Assembly (NCBI RefSeq): GCF_000019085.1
Contig: NC_010321.1
Coordinates: 2,119,001-2,183,000, forward strand
Direction: 5' to 3'
Origin: Thermoanaerobacter pseudethanolicus ATCC 33223
GTDB lineage: Bacteria > Bacillota > Thermoanaerobacteria > Thermoanaerobacterales > Thermoanaerobacteraceae
DNA: 64,000 nt
Shown here: positions 9,076 to 18,173 of the stretch, piece by piece
Layout of the letters: each line of letters starts with the position of its first letter
Position numbering within the stretch: the first letter of the stretch is position 1
The notes under the pieces: generated by a model
Told to the model about the DNA's origin: nothing
The model's input: the letters and a program-made list of their open reading frames with translations, nothing else
Database searches by the model: none
Program-made: the position numbers and the translations under genes

Positions 9076-10419
9076 TTAACCCACCATAATTTTTTCTTCA
9101 GCATATTTTATTATAGGTTTAGGCCTTCTCTGCCTTTTTGCCAATGCCAGCGCCAATGTTAAAGGACCAACTCTGCCAGTATACATTGTAAATATTATAA
9201 TAATTCTGCCAACTGTACTCAATTCGGGGGTAAGCCCAAGTGATAGTCCTACAGTTCCAAAAGCTGAAGTCGTCTCGTATAATACAGTCAAAAAGTTGGA
9301 TGTTTCAGTAATAGATAAAACCATAGTCACGGAGAAAATAATAAAAACACTTATAAAAGATATAGCTACAGCTTTATAGACTATGTTTCTGCTAATAGTG
9401 CGCTTATAAAGTACTGTCTCTTCTTCACCTTGTATAACTGATAACACAGTATATAGTATAACCGCGAAAGTAGTTGTCTTGATGCCTCCACCTGTTCCAG
9501 CTGGAGAAGCTCCAATAAACATAAGTATTATTGTCAAAAATTTAGACGCTATAGTCATGTCAGAAAGCGATAACGTATTAAAGCCAGCTGTCCTTGGTGT
9601 CACAGCTTGAAATAATGCTGCAAGTATTTTTGTAGGAAAATCCAGTGGTCCTAATGTTTTTGGATTATTGTATTCAAATAAAAATATAAGCAGTGTACCG
9701 ATGGCAATTAAAAGCAACGTGATAGTTATAACAATTTTTGAATGCAGTGTAAATTTGTTAAAATGTCTATGTTCGTATATATCAAGCAAAACGTAAAATC
9801 CTAATCCACCAAATATTATCAAACCCATTACGACCAGGTTTACCACCCAGTCAGAAACATAACCCGTTAGACTCTTAAAATTCCCCATAAGATCAAAGCC
9901 AGCATTATTAAATGCAGAAATAGAATGGAACAAGCCATAATACACTGCTTTTTTTAATCCCATCTGCGGTAAAAATCTCAAAGTCAACATAATTGCGCCA
10001 ATGCTTTCAAATAAAAAAGAAACCATTAGTATATACTTGGCAAATTTCACAATGCCTCCGAGGCTATTTGTATTGAAAGCTTCTTGCATCACCAATCTCT
10101 CTTTAAAGGTTATCTTCCTACCAAGGATCAACGCGAAAAGCGTTGACATGGTCATAATACCTAAACCGCCAACTTGTATCAGCAACATTATCACTATTTG
10201 CCCAAAAACAGACCAATATGTTTTTGTGTCAACAACTACAAGGCCAGTAACACATGTAGCTGATGTAGCCGTAAAAAGCGCAGTTAAAAAATCTGTTCTC
10301 TCTCCACTTTTAGTTGCCACAGGTAGCATTAGTAATAAAGTTCCAATTAATATAATAGTCGCAAATCCTAAAGCAAGTACTTGAGTAGGTGTTAGTTTTA
10401 TTTTTATTATAAAAATCAC
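9076..10419 (-). CDS. ktrB: Ktr potassium uptake system, membrane channel subunit (TrkH/KtrB family)
   Basis: This 447-residue membrane protein consists of four repeated TM-P-loop-TM units. The selectivity loops are visible as TSATCVTGL near residue 53, FNNAGFDL near 168, TPRTAGFN near 272 and TSAFGTVGLS near 385. It carries K+ (Na+-coupled in studied homologues) and works with KtrA encoded just downstream. ATG 10419 follows AAGGTGA. A perfect sigma-A promoter lies upstream. No c-di-AMP riboswitch is recognisable in the roughly 75-base leader, although many Firmicute ktr operons have one. Confidence 0.93.
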   Translation of the reverse strand: MIFIIKIKLTPTQVLALGFATIILIGTLLLMLPVATKSGERTDFLTALFTATSATCVTGLVVVDTKTYWSVFGQIVIMLLIQVGGLGIMTMSTLFALILGRKITFKERLVMQEAFNTNSLGGIVKFAKYILMVSFLFESIGAIMLTLRFLPQMGLKKAVYYGLFHSISAFNNAGFDLMGNFKSLTGYVSDWVVNLVVMGLIIFGGLGFYVLLDIYEHRHFNKFTLHSKIVITITLLLIAIGTLLIFLFEYNNPKTLGPLDFPTKILAALFQAVTPRTAGFNTLSLSDMTIASKFLTIILMFIGASPAGTGGGIKTTTFAVILYTVLSVIQGEEETVLYKRTISRNIVYKAVAISFISVFIIFSVTMVLSITETSNFLTVLYETTSAFGTVGLSLGLTPELSTVGRIIIIFTMYTGRVGPLTLALALAKRQRRPKPIIKYAEEKIMVG

Positions 10420-10495
10420 CTTCCCATGAAAAAAGCAAGAAGCCTATGGAACCACTTCTTCTTTAAAATATCTAAGTCAAATTTTCAACGCTTAA

Positions 10496-10524
10496 ATTAT
10501 AGCAGATTACTGTCATCGAGTCAA
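10496..10524 (-). promoter_or_regulatory. Sigma-A promoter of ktrBA
   Basis: On the minus strand TTGACT (10519-10524) and TATAAT (10496-10501) are separated by exactly 17 bases. The start would lie near 10489, giving a leader of about 70 bases. That leader contains a weak inverted repeat (AAGAAG ... CTTCTT) followed by six T, which could be a minor attenuator. Confidence 0.8.
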
Positions 10525-10547
10525 TCATGCTATTTCTTTTAGTTATA

Positions 10548-10575
10548 AAGCCATGGAGCAACTTCTCCATGGCTT
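10548..10575. terminator. Hairpin at the 3' end of gnd
   Basis: AAGCCATGGAG (10548-10558) pairs perfectly with CTCCATGGCTT (10565-10575). The gnd stop codon (10574-10576) lies inside the stem. The T tract on the minus strand is weak (TTTATAAC), so termination may be partial. Confidence 0.6.
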
Positions 10576-11983
10576 ATTTTTCCCACTCTGTGTGGAATAT
10601 TCCTTCTTTATCGACTCTTTCATAAGTATGAGCTCCAAAAAAGTCACGTTGGGCTTGAATAAGATTTGCAGGAAGATTTTCCTCTGTTAAAGCAAAATAA
10701 TAATCAACTGCAGAATTTATTATCATGAGAGGTATTCTATAATTTCTTCCAATTTCTAGAACTTGATAGACAGAATTTAATTTATCCTTAATAAATTCTA
10801 TAGACTTATCACTATGCAAAAGATTTGCATATTCTTCATTTTCTCTGATAATATCCCTCAAAAAGTCTAAAATTTTTGCTCTTATAATACAGCCTCCTTT
10901 CCAAATTCTTAATATTTCGCTAAGGTCTACTCCATAATTATATTGTTTTGAAGCTTCATAAATGAGCCATAATCCTTGTGAAAATGACATGAATACTCCA
11001 AAAAGCAGTGTCTTTTTTAAATGCTCTATCATTTCTTCTTTATTCACAGAGATTGTATTCTTTTCTTTCGAATATAATTTTGATAAAGTTTTTCTTTCTT
11101 CCTTGTAATGAGAAATAACTCTGGCCTCTACCGCCAAATTCAATGTTGGTGTAGGAACTCCTAAATCCAAAGAAGTTTGAGCAGTCCACTTTCCAGTGCC
11201 TTTTTGTTCTGCTTTATCTAAAATGTAATCTAATAAAAATCCTCCAGTTTCTTTGTCTTTATATCTCATAATTTTATAAGAAATTTCCATTAAATAAGAA
11301 TCAAGTTCTTCCTGATTCCACCTTTCAAACACATCCCCTATCTCTTCATTAGTCATATTCAATATTTTCCTCATAAAATCATACACTTCAGCAATCAATT
11401 GCATAATAGCATATTCAATACCATTATGAACCATTTTTACAAAATGCCCTGCAGAATCGTTGCCCACATACGTACAACAAGGCCCATCTTCTGTTTTTGC
11501 AGCTACTTTTAAAAGTACATCTTTTATCAACTCATAAGCTTCTTTTGTTCCACCTGGCATTAAAGAAGGACCATATAATGCACCATATTCTCCACCAGAA
11601 ATTCCCATGCCTAAAAATAAAATATTCTTTTCTTTTAAAACTTTTAACCTCCTGGAAGTATCCATAAAATAAGAATTCCCACTGTCAACAATAAGATCCC
11701 CTTTTTCTAAATACGATAAGAGTTCGTTTATCACATCATCTACAGGTGTTCCTGCTTTTATTATAAGTATAATTTTTCTTGGTTTTTTTAGACTTTCGAC
11801 AAAATCTTTTAATGTGTAAAAAGGATAAATTTTCTCTTCTTTTACTTTCTCATCAATAAACTCTCTCGTCTTTTCCTCTGTTTTGTTAAATACAGAGACA
11901 GCATATCCATTTCTTGCAATATTTAATGCTAAATTTTGTCCCATCACCCCAAGGCCTATTAAACCAATGTCAGCTTTTATCAT
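10574..11983 (-). CDS. gnd: 6-phosphogluconate dehydrogenase (decarboxylating)
   Basis: This 469-residue enzyme oxidises 6-phosphogluconate to ribulose 5-phosphate and CO2. The N-terminal Rossmann motif GLGVMGQNLALNIARNGY is at residues 10-27. GMGISGGEYGALYGPSLMPGG near residue 126 and the catalytic-Lys region HFVKMVHNGIEYA near residue 180 identify the family, with the usual helical C-terminal domain. The start ATG 11983 follows GGGAGG. It lies beyond the PTS/2-hydroxyacid dehydrogenase module and on the same strand, and could receive 6-phosphogluconate made there. Cofactor preference cannot be read with confidence. Confidence 0.95.
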   Translation of the reverse strand: MIKADIGLIGLGVMGQNLALNIARNGYAVSVFNKTEEKTREFIDEKVKEEKIYPFYTLKDFVESLKKPRKIILIIKAGTPVDDVINELLSYLEKGDLIVDSGNSYFMDTSRRLKVLKEKNILFLGMGISGGEYGALYGPSLMPGGTKEAYELIKDVLLKVAAKTEDGPCCTYVGNDSAGHFVKMVHNGIEYAIMQLIAEVYDFMRKILNMTNEEIGDVFERWNQEELDSYLMEISYKIMRYKDKETGGFLLDYILDKAEQKGTGKWTAQTSLDLGVPTPTLNLAVEARVISHYKEERKTLSKLYSKEKNTISVNKEEMIEHLKKTLLFGVFMSFSQGLWLIYEASKQYNYGVDLSEILRIWKGGCIIRAKILDFLRDIIRENEEYANLLHSDKSIEFIKDKLNSVYQVLEIGRNYRIPLMIINSAVDYYFALTEENLPANLIQAQRDFFGAHTYERVDKEGIFHTEWEK

Positions 11984-12177
11984 ACATTACCTCCCATTAT
12001 ATAAATAGTTTACTTGCATATTTTTAAAGGCTTTGTTGAATTATACCCTTTCCCTTTTGTCCTATTCATTTCTTCTATAATTGTAACATTTAATTTTTTG
12101 TATCATTGCTTTTTCGTTAATAATTTCCAATAAATGGTTGTTATTTGCTTTCTTTATTTATATATCAACAGAAAAAA

Positions 12178-13185
12178 TCAAATTTTCCATGGCCTACCCT
12201 CCAAAACTTCTGGATTTATTACCCCTTCAGGTATTTCTCCTCTTAAAACTTTCTCTACATCAGAAACCACTTTGTCCCCCATGCCTTTTAGGCATTCATA
12301 AGTGTATGCAGAAGTATGAGGCGTTATTATGACGTTGTCAAATGCCAAAAGAGGATGATTTTCGTCAATAGGTTCCCCTTCTATAACATCTAACCCTGCT
12401 CCTAAAACTATTCCTTCCTTTAACGCCTTAATTAAAGCCTCTGTATCTATAAGTTCTCCTCTTGCTGTATTGACAATAAATGTACCTTTTTTCATCATGG
12501 CAAATTCTTTATGAGAAAGAATGTGATAATTGTCGCGATTTAGCGAAGCATTTAAAGAAATTATATCTGCCCTCTTTAAAAGTTCCTCTAATGTGACAGG
12601 CTCTGCTCCCCTTTTTTCTATTTCTTCTGCTGAAAGATTAGGGTCATAAGCCACTACTTTAGCACCAAACCCATATTTCAGGATTTCACAAACTCTGCTT
12701 CCAATATTTCCAATACCTATAATTCCTACAACTTTGTCTTTTATTTCATATCCAATGAAGCTCGCTCTTTCCCCCCACTTTCCTTCTTTCACTTTAAGTG
12801 AGGCAGACCTTACTTTTTTCATAACATCTAGTAAAAGTGCAATAGCGTTTTCGGCTACAGCTTCCCTTTCTACAATGCCTTCAACTTTCGTTACAATAAC
12901 TCCCTTTTCAGTAGCACTTTTAATGTCTATTGTATCATAACCTATGCCGTGACGTGTTATTAAAAGAGTTTTGTCTTTATGCTCAAAAAACTCCTTATCG
13001 TAATATGGCTTGACACTGGCAATTATTACAGAATACCCCATTAGCTTTTCCGCTAAAGCCTTCCCTCTCATATCGTGGGGAAGTTCAAATCTTTCGACTT
13101 CTCCTAATGCTTTTAACCTTTCAATATGTTCAGGAAAGTGCTTGCCAAAACTGCTGGAATTTACAATGGCAATTTTAACACCCAT
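12178..13185 (-). CDS. D-isomer-specific 2-hydroxyacid dehydrogenase (divergent member)
   Basis: This 335-residue NAD(P)-dependent dehydrogenase has the Rossmann loop GIIGIGNIGSRVCEIL near residue 150. The catalytic Arg is in NTARGELID, the Glu in EGEPIDENHP, and the His in ITPHTSAYT. The start is set at ATG 13185 because GGGAGG lies 6 bases ahead; an upstream TTG in frame overlaps that SD. It is the most diverged of four such enzymes in the island (the others are at 13973, 22941 and 26676). Being last in the mannose-type PTS module and next to gnd, it may reduce a phosphorylated 2-ketoaldonate to the 2-hydroxy acid, as KguD-type enzymes do. The substrate is inference. Confidence 0.85.
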   Translation of the reverse strand: MGVKIAIVNSSSFGKHFPEHIERLKALGEVERFELPHDMRGKALAEKLMGYSVIIASVKPYYDKEFFEHKDKTLLITRHGIGYDTIDIKSATEKGVIVTKVEGIVEREAVAENAIALLLDVMKKVRSASLKVKEGKWGERASFIGYEIKDKVVGIIGIGNIGSRVCEILKYGFGAKVVAYDPNLSAEEIEKRGAEPVTLEELLKRADIISLNASLNRDNYHILSHKEFAMMKKGTFIVNTARGELIDTEALIKALKEGIVLGAGLDVIEGEPIDENHPLLAFDNVIITPHTSAYTYECLKGMGDKVVSDVEKVLRGEIPEGVINPEVLEGRPWKI

Positions 13186-13310
13186 TTTTATGCCTCCCAA
13201 ATTTAATTTACTAATGAATTACGTATTGTCTGTCATATTAAATTTTATGATGGTTCCTTAAGTCCTGATAAGGCTAAACCTGCTGCTGAATCAATGCCCT
13301 TTCATGTAAA

Positions 13311-13943
13311 CTAAACTTGATTTACCAGCCTTACAAACTCAATAGCTTTTTCGGTTATTTTGTCAAACATGCCTTTTGCAATAAGTTCTTTATCTACTAA
13401 TGCTCCGCCTAAGGATACGCCTGTTGCACCTGCTAAAATAAAATCTTTAATATTATTTTTATTAATTCCTCCCGTCACAAAAATGGGTATATGTTTGAGT
13501 GGCCCTAAAATTTCTTTTAAATATTGAGGTCCAAAAACTCCTGCAGGAAAAACTTTAATAAAATCCGCTCCTGCTTCATAACCTGTTAAAATTTCTGTCG
13601 GAGTAGTAGCACCAGGAATAACAGGTATACCATACCTATTACATAATTTTATTACATCAAGTCTCATAACCGGTGTAAATATAAATTTTGCACCTGCTAT
13701 AATAGCAGCCCTCGCAGTTTCCGCATCTAATACTGTTCCAGCACCAACAAAATATTTATTTGCTTTACTTAATTCTTTGATTACATCTATAGCACCGGGC
13801 GCTTCAACAGTTATTTCTAATGCTTCAATACCACCTTTTTTTAAGGCATCAGCTAAAGAAAACATTGTGTTTATATCACTATTTCTAATTACAGCTGTAA
13901 TTTTAAGTTGTTTAAGTTTTTCAATTATTTGTTGTTTTTCCAT
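13311..13943 (-). CDS. KDPG/KDPGal-type aldolase, module 1
   Basis: This 210-residue class I aldolase cleaves a 2-keto-3-deoxy-6-phospho sugar acid to pyruvate and glyceraldehyde 3-phosphate. The family's Glu is in ALEITVEAPG near residue 42, GAGTVLDAETA is near 67, TPVMR near 90, and the Schiff-base Lys is in FIKVFPAGVFGP near residue 129. Start ATG 13943 follows AGGAGG. It lies between two dehydrogenases behind the mannose-family PTS, the same layout as dgaF in the glucosaminate operon. No 6-phosphogluconate dehydratase is present in the module, so the origin of its substrate is open. The paralogue at 22274 belongs to module 2. Confidence 0.9.
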   Translation of the reverse strand: MEKQQIIEKLKQLKITAVIRNSDINTMFSLADALKKGGIEALEITVEAPGAIDVIKELSKANKYFVGAGTVLDAETARAAIIAGAKFIFTPVMRLDVIKLCNRYGIPVIPGATTPTEILTGYEAGADFIKVFPAGVFGPQYLKEILGPLKHIPIFVTGGINKNNIKDFILAGATGVSLGGALVDKELIAKGMFDKITEKAIEFVRLVNQV

Positions 13944-13972
13944 CTTCCTACCTCCTATTTTTTAAAATTATT

Positions 13973-14935
13973 TTATTTCTGCCTTTTATAAAGATATTTT
14001 GGTTCCATGCCTTCTAATACGCTGATAAGTCCTTCCACTGCCATAATTCCCATCCTATCTGTCGCATCTTTGGTAGATGCTCCACAATGAGGTGTTAAAA
14101 TTATATTGTCTAATTTCAATAATTTACTATCTATCGGTGGTTCTATTTCAAAAACATCTAATGCCGCTCCTGCAATTTTTTTATTTTTTAACGCGTTATA
14201 TAGAGCATTCTCGTTTATAATTCCACCACGCGAAGTATTAATTATATAAGCTGTATCTTTCATAATTTCTAATTCTTCCTCATCTATAAAATGATAGGTT
14301 TCTTCTGTCAATGGTAAATGTAATGTTATAAAATCAGACTCTTCTAATAATGCTTTTTTATCAACGTATTTCATGCCTATGCTATTTGCAAACTCATAAT
14401 TAGGGTACTTGTCATATGCTAATATTTTCATATCAAAACCCGTAGCTCTTTTGGCAACACATCTACCAATGGCTCCCGTCCCAATAATTCCAATTGTTTT
14501 CTTATAAATTTCGTTACCAATTATTTTTTCCCATCGGTTGTTTCTAACTATATTATCTAACTTTATGATTTCTCTGCTTAAACCCAACATTAGAGCAAAA
14601 ACTAAATCTGCTACAGATTCTTTATTTGCATCAGGCGTATAAGTAATCTTTATCCCCATTCTTTCTGCTTCATCAACATCTATATTATCTACGCCAACTC
14701 CATATTTTGTTATAACTTTTAATTTTTTTGCATTTCTCAACACATTGCTTGTTATCTTATCTAAACCAACAATTATACCATCCACATCCTTAATGAGATC
14801 AATCAATTGTGATTCTTCATATGGTTGTCCGGATTCATTTTTTATAATTTCATAATCATACTTTTTTAGCATCTCAAATGGGAGATTACTACTTTTCCCA
14901 AAAGATCTTGGCGTAATCAATATTTTTTTCCTCAT
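13973..14935 (-). CDS. D-isomer-specific 2-hydroxyacid dehydrogenase, module 1
   Basis: This 320-residue enzyme has the substrate domain in two parts around an NAD(P) domain with GIIGTGAIGRCVAKRA near residue 147. The catalytic residues are Arg in NTSRGGIIN, Glu in VFEIEPP and His in LTPHCGAST. Residues 1-25 (ILITPRSFGKSS...) are clearly like the paralogues at 22941 and 26676, so the three form one subfamily. Automatic annotation would call it phosphoglycerate dehydrogenase, but it lacks the C-terminal ACT domain of SerA and sits in a PTS/aldolase operon, so a sugar-acid substrate is more likely. Confidence 0.88.
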   Translation of the reverse strand: MRKKILITPRSFGKSSNLPFEMLKKYDYEIIKNESGQPYEESQLIDLIKDVDGIIVGLDKITSNVLRNAKKLKVITKYGVGVDNIDVDEAERMGIKITYTPDANKESVADLVFALMLGLSREIIKLDNIVRNNRWEKIIGNEIYKKTIGIIGTGAIGRCVAKRATGFDMKILAYDKYPNYEFANSIGMKYVDKKALLEESDFITLHLPLTEETYHFIDEEELEIMKDTAYIINTSRGGIINENALYNALKNKKIAGAALDVFEIEPPIDSKLLKLDNIILTPHCGASTKDATDRMGIMAVEGLISVLEGMEPKYLYKRQK

Positions 14936-15058
14936 TCTTATTAAACCTCCCTTTATTTTTAAAGAAAGAAACCTATTTATGTGTTCTATGAATTTTATTT
15001 TTAATGACCTTGGTTTAACATTTTGTTCATGTCTATAATAGTAAAATGTAGTGTTTAT

Positions 15059-15559
15059 TTATTTTAAACCAAATAACTTTAGGGCATCCTCTAAATCAAC
15101 TCTTTTACTATCTGGAACTGTTTGAAAAAAGACTTCCACGCCAAAATTATCCGCAAGTTCCACAAGTATTTCTAACTCTTCTTTTTTCAAGCTAACACTG
15201 GGTATTATAAATTTCCTATCTTGGCTTTTAGCAATACCTCCTATATTCAATTTTTTTATTGGCAAGCCATTGGCAATTGTTTCTTTAACCGAAATTATAT
15301 CCTTATAAAGTAAAATTACTCTAAATCCGTTAAACTTATCTTTTTTCCATAATGTTATCGTTTCTTCTGTACTAAGTATTTTCAGTGCTACATGAGCTGC
15401 TGAGGCAGACATCATATAAACTTGTTTCATAAACTCATCATTCGCAAGGGAATTATCAATTATAAAAATAGAATTACAATTATATCCTTTTACCCATTTG
15501 GTCATTACTTGACCATGAATTAATCTGTCATCTACTCTAGCAAACACTATTTCTCCCAT
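15059..15559 (-). CDS. PTS mannose/fructose/sorbose-family EIIB
   Basis: This 166-residue cytoplasmic phosphotransfer protein carries the phosphorylated His in VDDRLIHGQV near residue 12, close to its N-terminus, as in LevE and ManX-B. It passes phosphate from EIIA to the incoming sugar. The start is set at ATG 15559, because AAGGTGA is 9 bases upstream; a GTG three codons earlier sits too close to the SD. It is the last of the four EII genes of module 1 (order EIIA-EIIC-EIID-EIIB), with 118 bases to EIID. Confidence 0.92.
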   Translation of the reverse strand: MGEIVFARVDDRLIHGQVMTKWVKGYNCNSIFIIDNSLANDEFMKQVYMMSASAAHVALKILSTEETITLWKKDKFNGFRVILLYKDIISVKETIANGLPIKKLNIGGIAKSQDRKFIIPSVSLKKEELEILVELADNFGVEVFFQTVPDSKRVDLEDALKLFGLK

Positions 15560-15677
15560 TTTAATCACTCACCTTTCTTTTTTATCTCAAAATTCCTTGC
15601 AGAACCCAAAGATACATGAATTTTAAGGGTTCTGCAAGGATCAATAACATATATTTAAATTTAAAATCTTTATATTT

Positions 15678-16565
15678 TTAAAGTATACCTATTACTCCTA
15701 ACACTCCAAAAATAACTACTAACCATAAAAGTGCTTGTATTATTTTCAAGCCTTTTTTGGAAAAATATAAATAAACTAATAACACAGTAAGTAAAGGCAA
15801 TAACCCAGGTAGAATTTTGTCCAATATATCTTGCAACACAAACTCTTTCCCTGAAAGGCTCCATTTTAGAGGAGTACTAACTGATACATATAAAGCTGCT
15901 AAAATCCCCATCATAAATGTGCCTAAAATTGATAATCCATCAATTATACTCCTTATTCCCTTGCCACTAACTATTTCAATGGCTGCAGCTCGTCCTAACC
16001 GATACCCTAGCTGAGTAAAGTAAAATCCATAAGTAAAAGTTAAAGCCACAAATGCAATCCACGGAATTAATGCACCTAAAGCACTACCTGCTTTCGCCCA
16101 AGGAAGGAACATACCTATTAAAATATATTGAACTGTACCAGAATCTATAGCATCTCCTATACCTGCAAGTGGTCCCATTAAACCAACTTTAGTGCTATTA
16201 ATTACATCCGGAGTAACAACATCCTCTCCTTTATTCTCCTCCAATGCTCTAGCCCTCGCCTCTTCTAGAGAAGCTGTAATTCCAAGTATCGTCCCACCGC
16301 CCCAAATTGCTTGAGTATTATAAAACACGAGATGTCTTTTATATGCTTCTTTTAAATCTTCACTCTTTTTATACAGTTTTCTCAAAATAGGCATCAACCC
16401 CCAAAGAAGAGAAGGGGCTATCATTCTGTCATAACTATGAGGAATTTCATTTGCATACCACCATCTAATCCAACTCAAAAGTAAATCTTTTTTCGTAATT
16501 TTACTATCAGTAGAATTAGATTGTGTACCCTTTAAATCATCCTTAGCTTCTATGTTTTCCATCAT
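15678..16565 (-). CDS. PTS mannose-family EIID membrane subunit
   Basis: This 295-residue protein has the EIID signature: a cytoplasmic N-terminal half containing HLVFYNTQAIWGGGTILGI near residue 80 and GPLAGIGDAIDSGTVQYIL near 130, followed by several hydrophobic segments and a hydrophobic C-terminus. With EIIC it forms the sugar channel. The pair fits mannose-family transporters, whose substrates include mannose, sorbose, glucosaminate and glucoselysine. Start ATG 16565 or the next codon follows AGGAGG. The stop is 113 bases ahead of the EIIB start. Confidence 0.93.
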   Translation of the reverse strand: MMENIEAKDDLKGTQSNSTDSKITKKDLLLSWIRWWYANEIPHSYDRMIAPSLLWGLMPILRKLYKKSEDLKEAYKRHLVFYNTQAIWGGGTILGITASLEEARARALEENKGEDVVTPDVINSTKVGLMGPLAGIGDAIDSGTVQYILIGMFLPWAKAGSALGALIPWIAFVALTFTYGFYFTQLGYRLGRAAAIEIVSGKGIRSIIDGLSILGTFMMGILAALYVSVSTPLKWSLSGKEFVLQDILDKILPGLLPLLTVLLVYLYFSKKGLKIIQALLWLVVIFGVLGVIGIL

Positions 16566-16583
16566 ATGCCATTTACCTCCTCT

Positions 16584-17363
16584 TTAGATTTCTTGCCCTT
16601 CAACCTGTGAATGTGTAACAAGTACATATAGATAAGCTATTATTCCTCCTAAAATTGCGTATGTCACAGTATTGACATTAAGCGGCTTTAAAATTACAGC
16701 CATAAAATAAGCTAAAAGAAAGAACACAAGAAATTTTCTTTTTCCTATTACAGTTAGTGTTAACGCAATTCCTAATGCAGGTAGTCCTCCTCCAACAACA
16801 TTTAACACATGAAATGCCTTTCCAACAGTTAATGTTTTTACTAAATCAGCTATTAGAGGTGTTCCTTTATAAAGTGCAATAAACATTAGTGGAAAGAACA
16901 GAACCAAACTTACAAGTATAGGAAGTACAATAATGCTTAAAGTTAATCCTTTTTCATTAAGCTCATCCGCATATTTATCGGTTAAACGAATGATAAATGT
17001 ATTAATAAAAAATCTTAGAGAATAAAGATAAGAACCTAAAAGTCCTACAGGAACAGCTATAGCAATTGCTGCTTCTGGAGTTAGGCCTCCTAAAATAGCA
17101 ACCGGTACTGCTATAGCAGTCGCTACAGCAGGTTCACTTGGCATAGCACCTCCTGGAGCAATTAAGCCCATATAAATTAATTGAATGGCAGCTGTAATAG
17201 TCATCGCTGTTGGAATATCATGCATAACTATCCCAACTATTAAGCCTGTCATCAAAGGACTAAAACGAAGCATTAATGTAGAGTAACCAAGAGCACGTGC
17301 CTCTACTATTGCTATCCATAAAGCTATCAAAGCTGCCTGTGAAATACTTAAACTCATTTGCAT
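16584..17363 (-). CDS. PTS mannose-family EIIC membrane subunit
   Basis: This 259-residue membrane protein shows the EIIC-Man features IVEARALGYSTLMLRFSPLMTG near residues 20-40 and GLIAPGGAMPSEPAVATAIA near 67, and is strongly hydrophobic throughout. With EIID, encoded 18 bases downstream, it forms the transport domain. Start ATG 17363 has a GGGGG-type SD. A 229-base gap with an internal hairpin separates it from EIIA, which may serve to set different mRNA levels. Confidence 0.93.
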   Translation of the reverse strand: MQMSLSISQAALIALWIAIVEARALGYSTLMLRFSPLMTGLIVGIVMHDIPTAMTITAAIQLIYMGLIAPGGAMPSEPAVATAIAVPVAILGGLTPEAAIAIAVPVGLLGSYLYSLRFFINTFIIRLTDKYADELNEKGLTLSIIVLPILVSLVLFFPLMFIALYKGTPLIADLVKTLTVGKAFHVLNVVGGGLPALGIALTLTVIGKRKFLVFFLLAYFMAVILKPLNVNTVTYAILGGIIAYLYVLVTHSQVEGQEI

Positions 17364-17404
17364 TTTTCATTTCCCCCTATCTCGTATAATATAATTTTGG
17401 AAAT

Positions 17405-17440
17405 TTCTGGCTAAAGCTTCAGGCTTTAAGCAGAAAAATA
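17405..17440 (-). repeat. Inverted repeat between EIIA and EIIC genes
   Basis: On the minus strand TCTG.TTAAAGC and GCTTTA..CAGA flank a short loop in the 229-base gap inside the PTS operon. There is no T run, so mRNA processing or stability is more likely than termination. The rest of the gap shows no ORF or other signal. Confidence 0.35.
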
Positions 17441-17592
17441 TTATCTTCTGGTATTATTGTATAACTGTTAACAAGAACTTGGAATCTCTAGCTTACCTCT
17501 GTAGAGCCTTCTTTGTTATTACTCGAGTTAGACTGTATTCCCTCCAACTGTCTGCTATTTTTTTACTCGTATGCTGTTTCACCTCTCTTTCT

Positions 17593-18003
17593 TCACAAAC
17601 TAAGTGAATTCTTCTCAATTACCTTAATACCATCAACACCAACTTTGTATATGTTATTTATCAGTTCTTTTGTGTCACATGCATTAAGTGAAGACAGCAA
17701 TTCTATAAGCATAGGCATGTTAACTCCTGTTATAACTTTTACATCGTAATTTTTCATAACATAAAGTGCAACATTAAATGGACTTCCCCCAAATAAATCC
17801 ACAGCAATTATTACTTCCTTGTTCTCTCTTAGCTTTTCTCTAACAATCTTTTCAACTTCAGCTCTTAAAAGCTCGATATTATCCCCTAAATTAAGTCCCA
17901 AGGCTAACACATTTTCCTGTTTTCCCATAATCACCTCAATTCCGTTTAATAATCCTTTCCCAAAATTTCCATGTGTAATAATTAGTACGAATTTTTCTTT
18001 CAC
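17593..18003 (-). CDS. PTS mannose-family EIIA
   Basis: This 136-residue soluble protein accepts phosphate from HPr on the His in IITHGNFGKGL near residue 10. The second family marker VDLFGGSPFNVAL lies near residue 68. GTG 18003 follows GGAGGTG with 5 bases spacing. It is the first gene of module 1's operon and lies about 108 bases after the predicted sigma-54 start. EIIA of this family is also the phosphate source that modulates LevR-type activators, linking transport to the regulator encoded just upstream. Confidence 0.93.
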   Translation of the reverse strand: MKEKFVLIITHGNFGKGLLNGIEVIMGKQENVLALGLNLGDNIELLRAEVEKIVREKLRENKEVIIAVDLFGGSPFNVALYVMKNYDVKVITGVNMPMLIELLSSLNACDTKELINNIYKVGVDGIKVIEKNSLSL

Positions 18004-18122
18004 TACTACACCTCCGCTTTGCTAATATCTTTAACTTTGAATTTTAAAATACTTCTTTGAAACTTTTTTAAAAGTTGATGTTAACTATACTTTATTTTAA
18101 ATTTTTATCTGCTTCTTTATAA

Positions 18123-18138
18123 TGCAAAAAGCATGCCA
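18123..18138 (-). promoter_or_regulatory. Sigma-54 promoter of the module 1 PTS operon
   Basis: On the minus strand TGGCATGCTTTTTGCA fits the -24/-12 consensus TGGCAYRNNNNTTGCW at every fixed position. It lies between the LevR-type activator gene and the EIIA gene it should control, with the predicted start near 18111. The same bases form the 3' arm and T run of the activator's terminator. Confidence 0.85.
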
Positions 18139-18167
18139 AATAGTGTACTAACTATTCAGCATGCTTT
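18124..18167 (-). terminator. Terminator of the module 1 activator gene, overlapping the sigma-54 promoter
   Basis: AAAGCATGC (minus strand, near 18166) pairs with GCATGCTTT (near 18130), with an inner stem AATAGT/ACTATT, followed by TTTTTGC. It begins just after the activator stop codon at 18174. Confidence 0.75.
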
Positions 18168-18173
18168 GATTAA

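Noticed and set aside
10420-10500. c-di-AMP riboswitch before ktrB
   Set aside because: The leader is only about 70 bases, too short for this class, and none of its conserved segments are recognisable.
13186-13310. GIDSAAGLALSGLKEPS-like translation between the aldolase and the dehydrogenase
   Set aside because: Only about 17 codons, no start or SD, and no recognisable family; too short to call a remnant.
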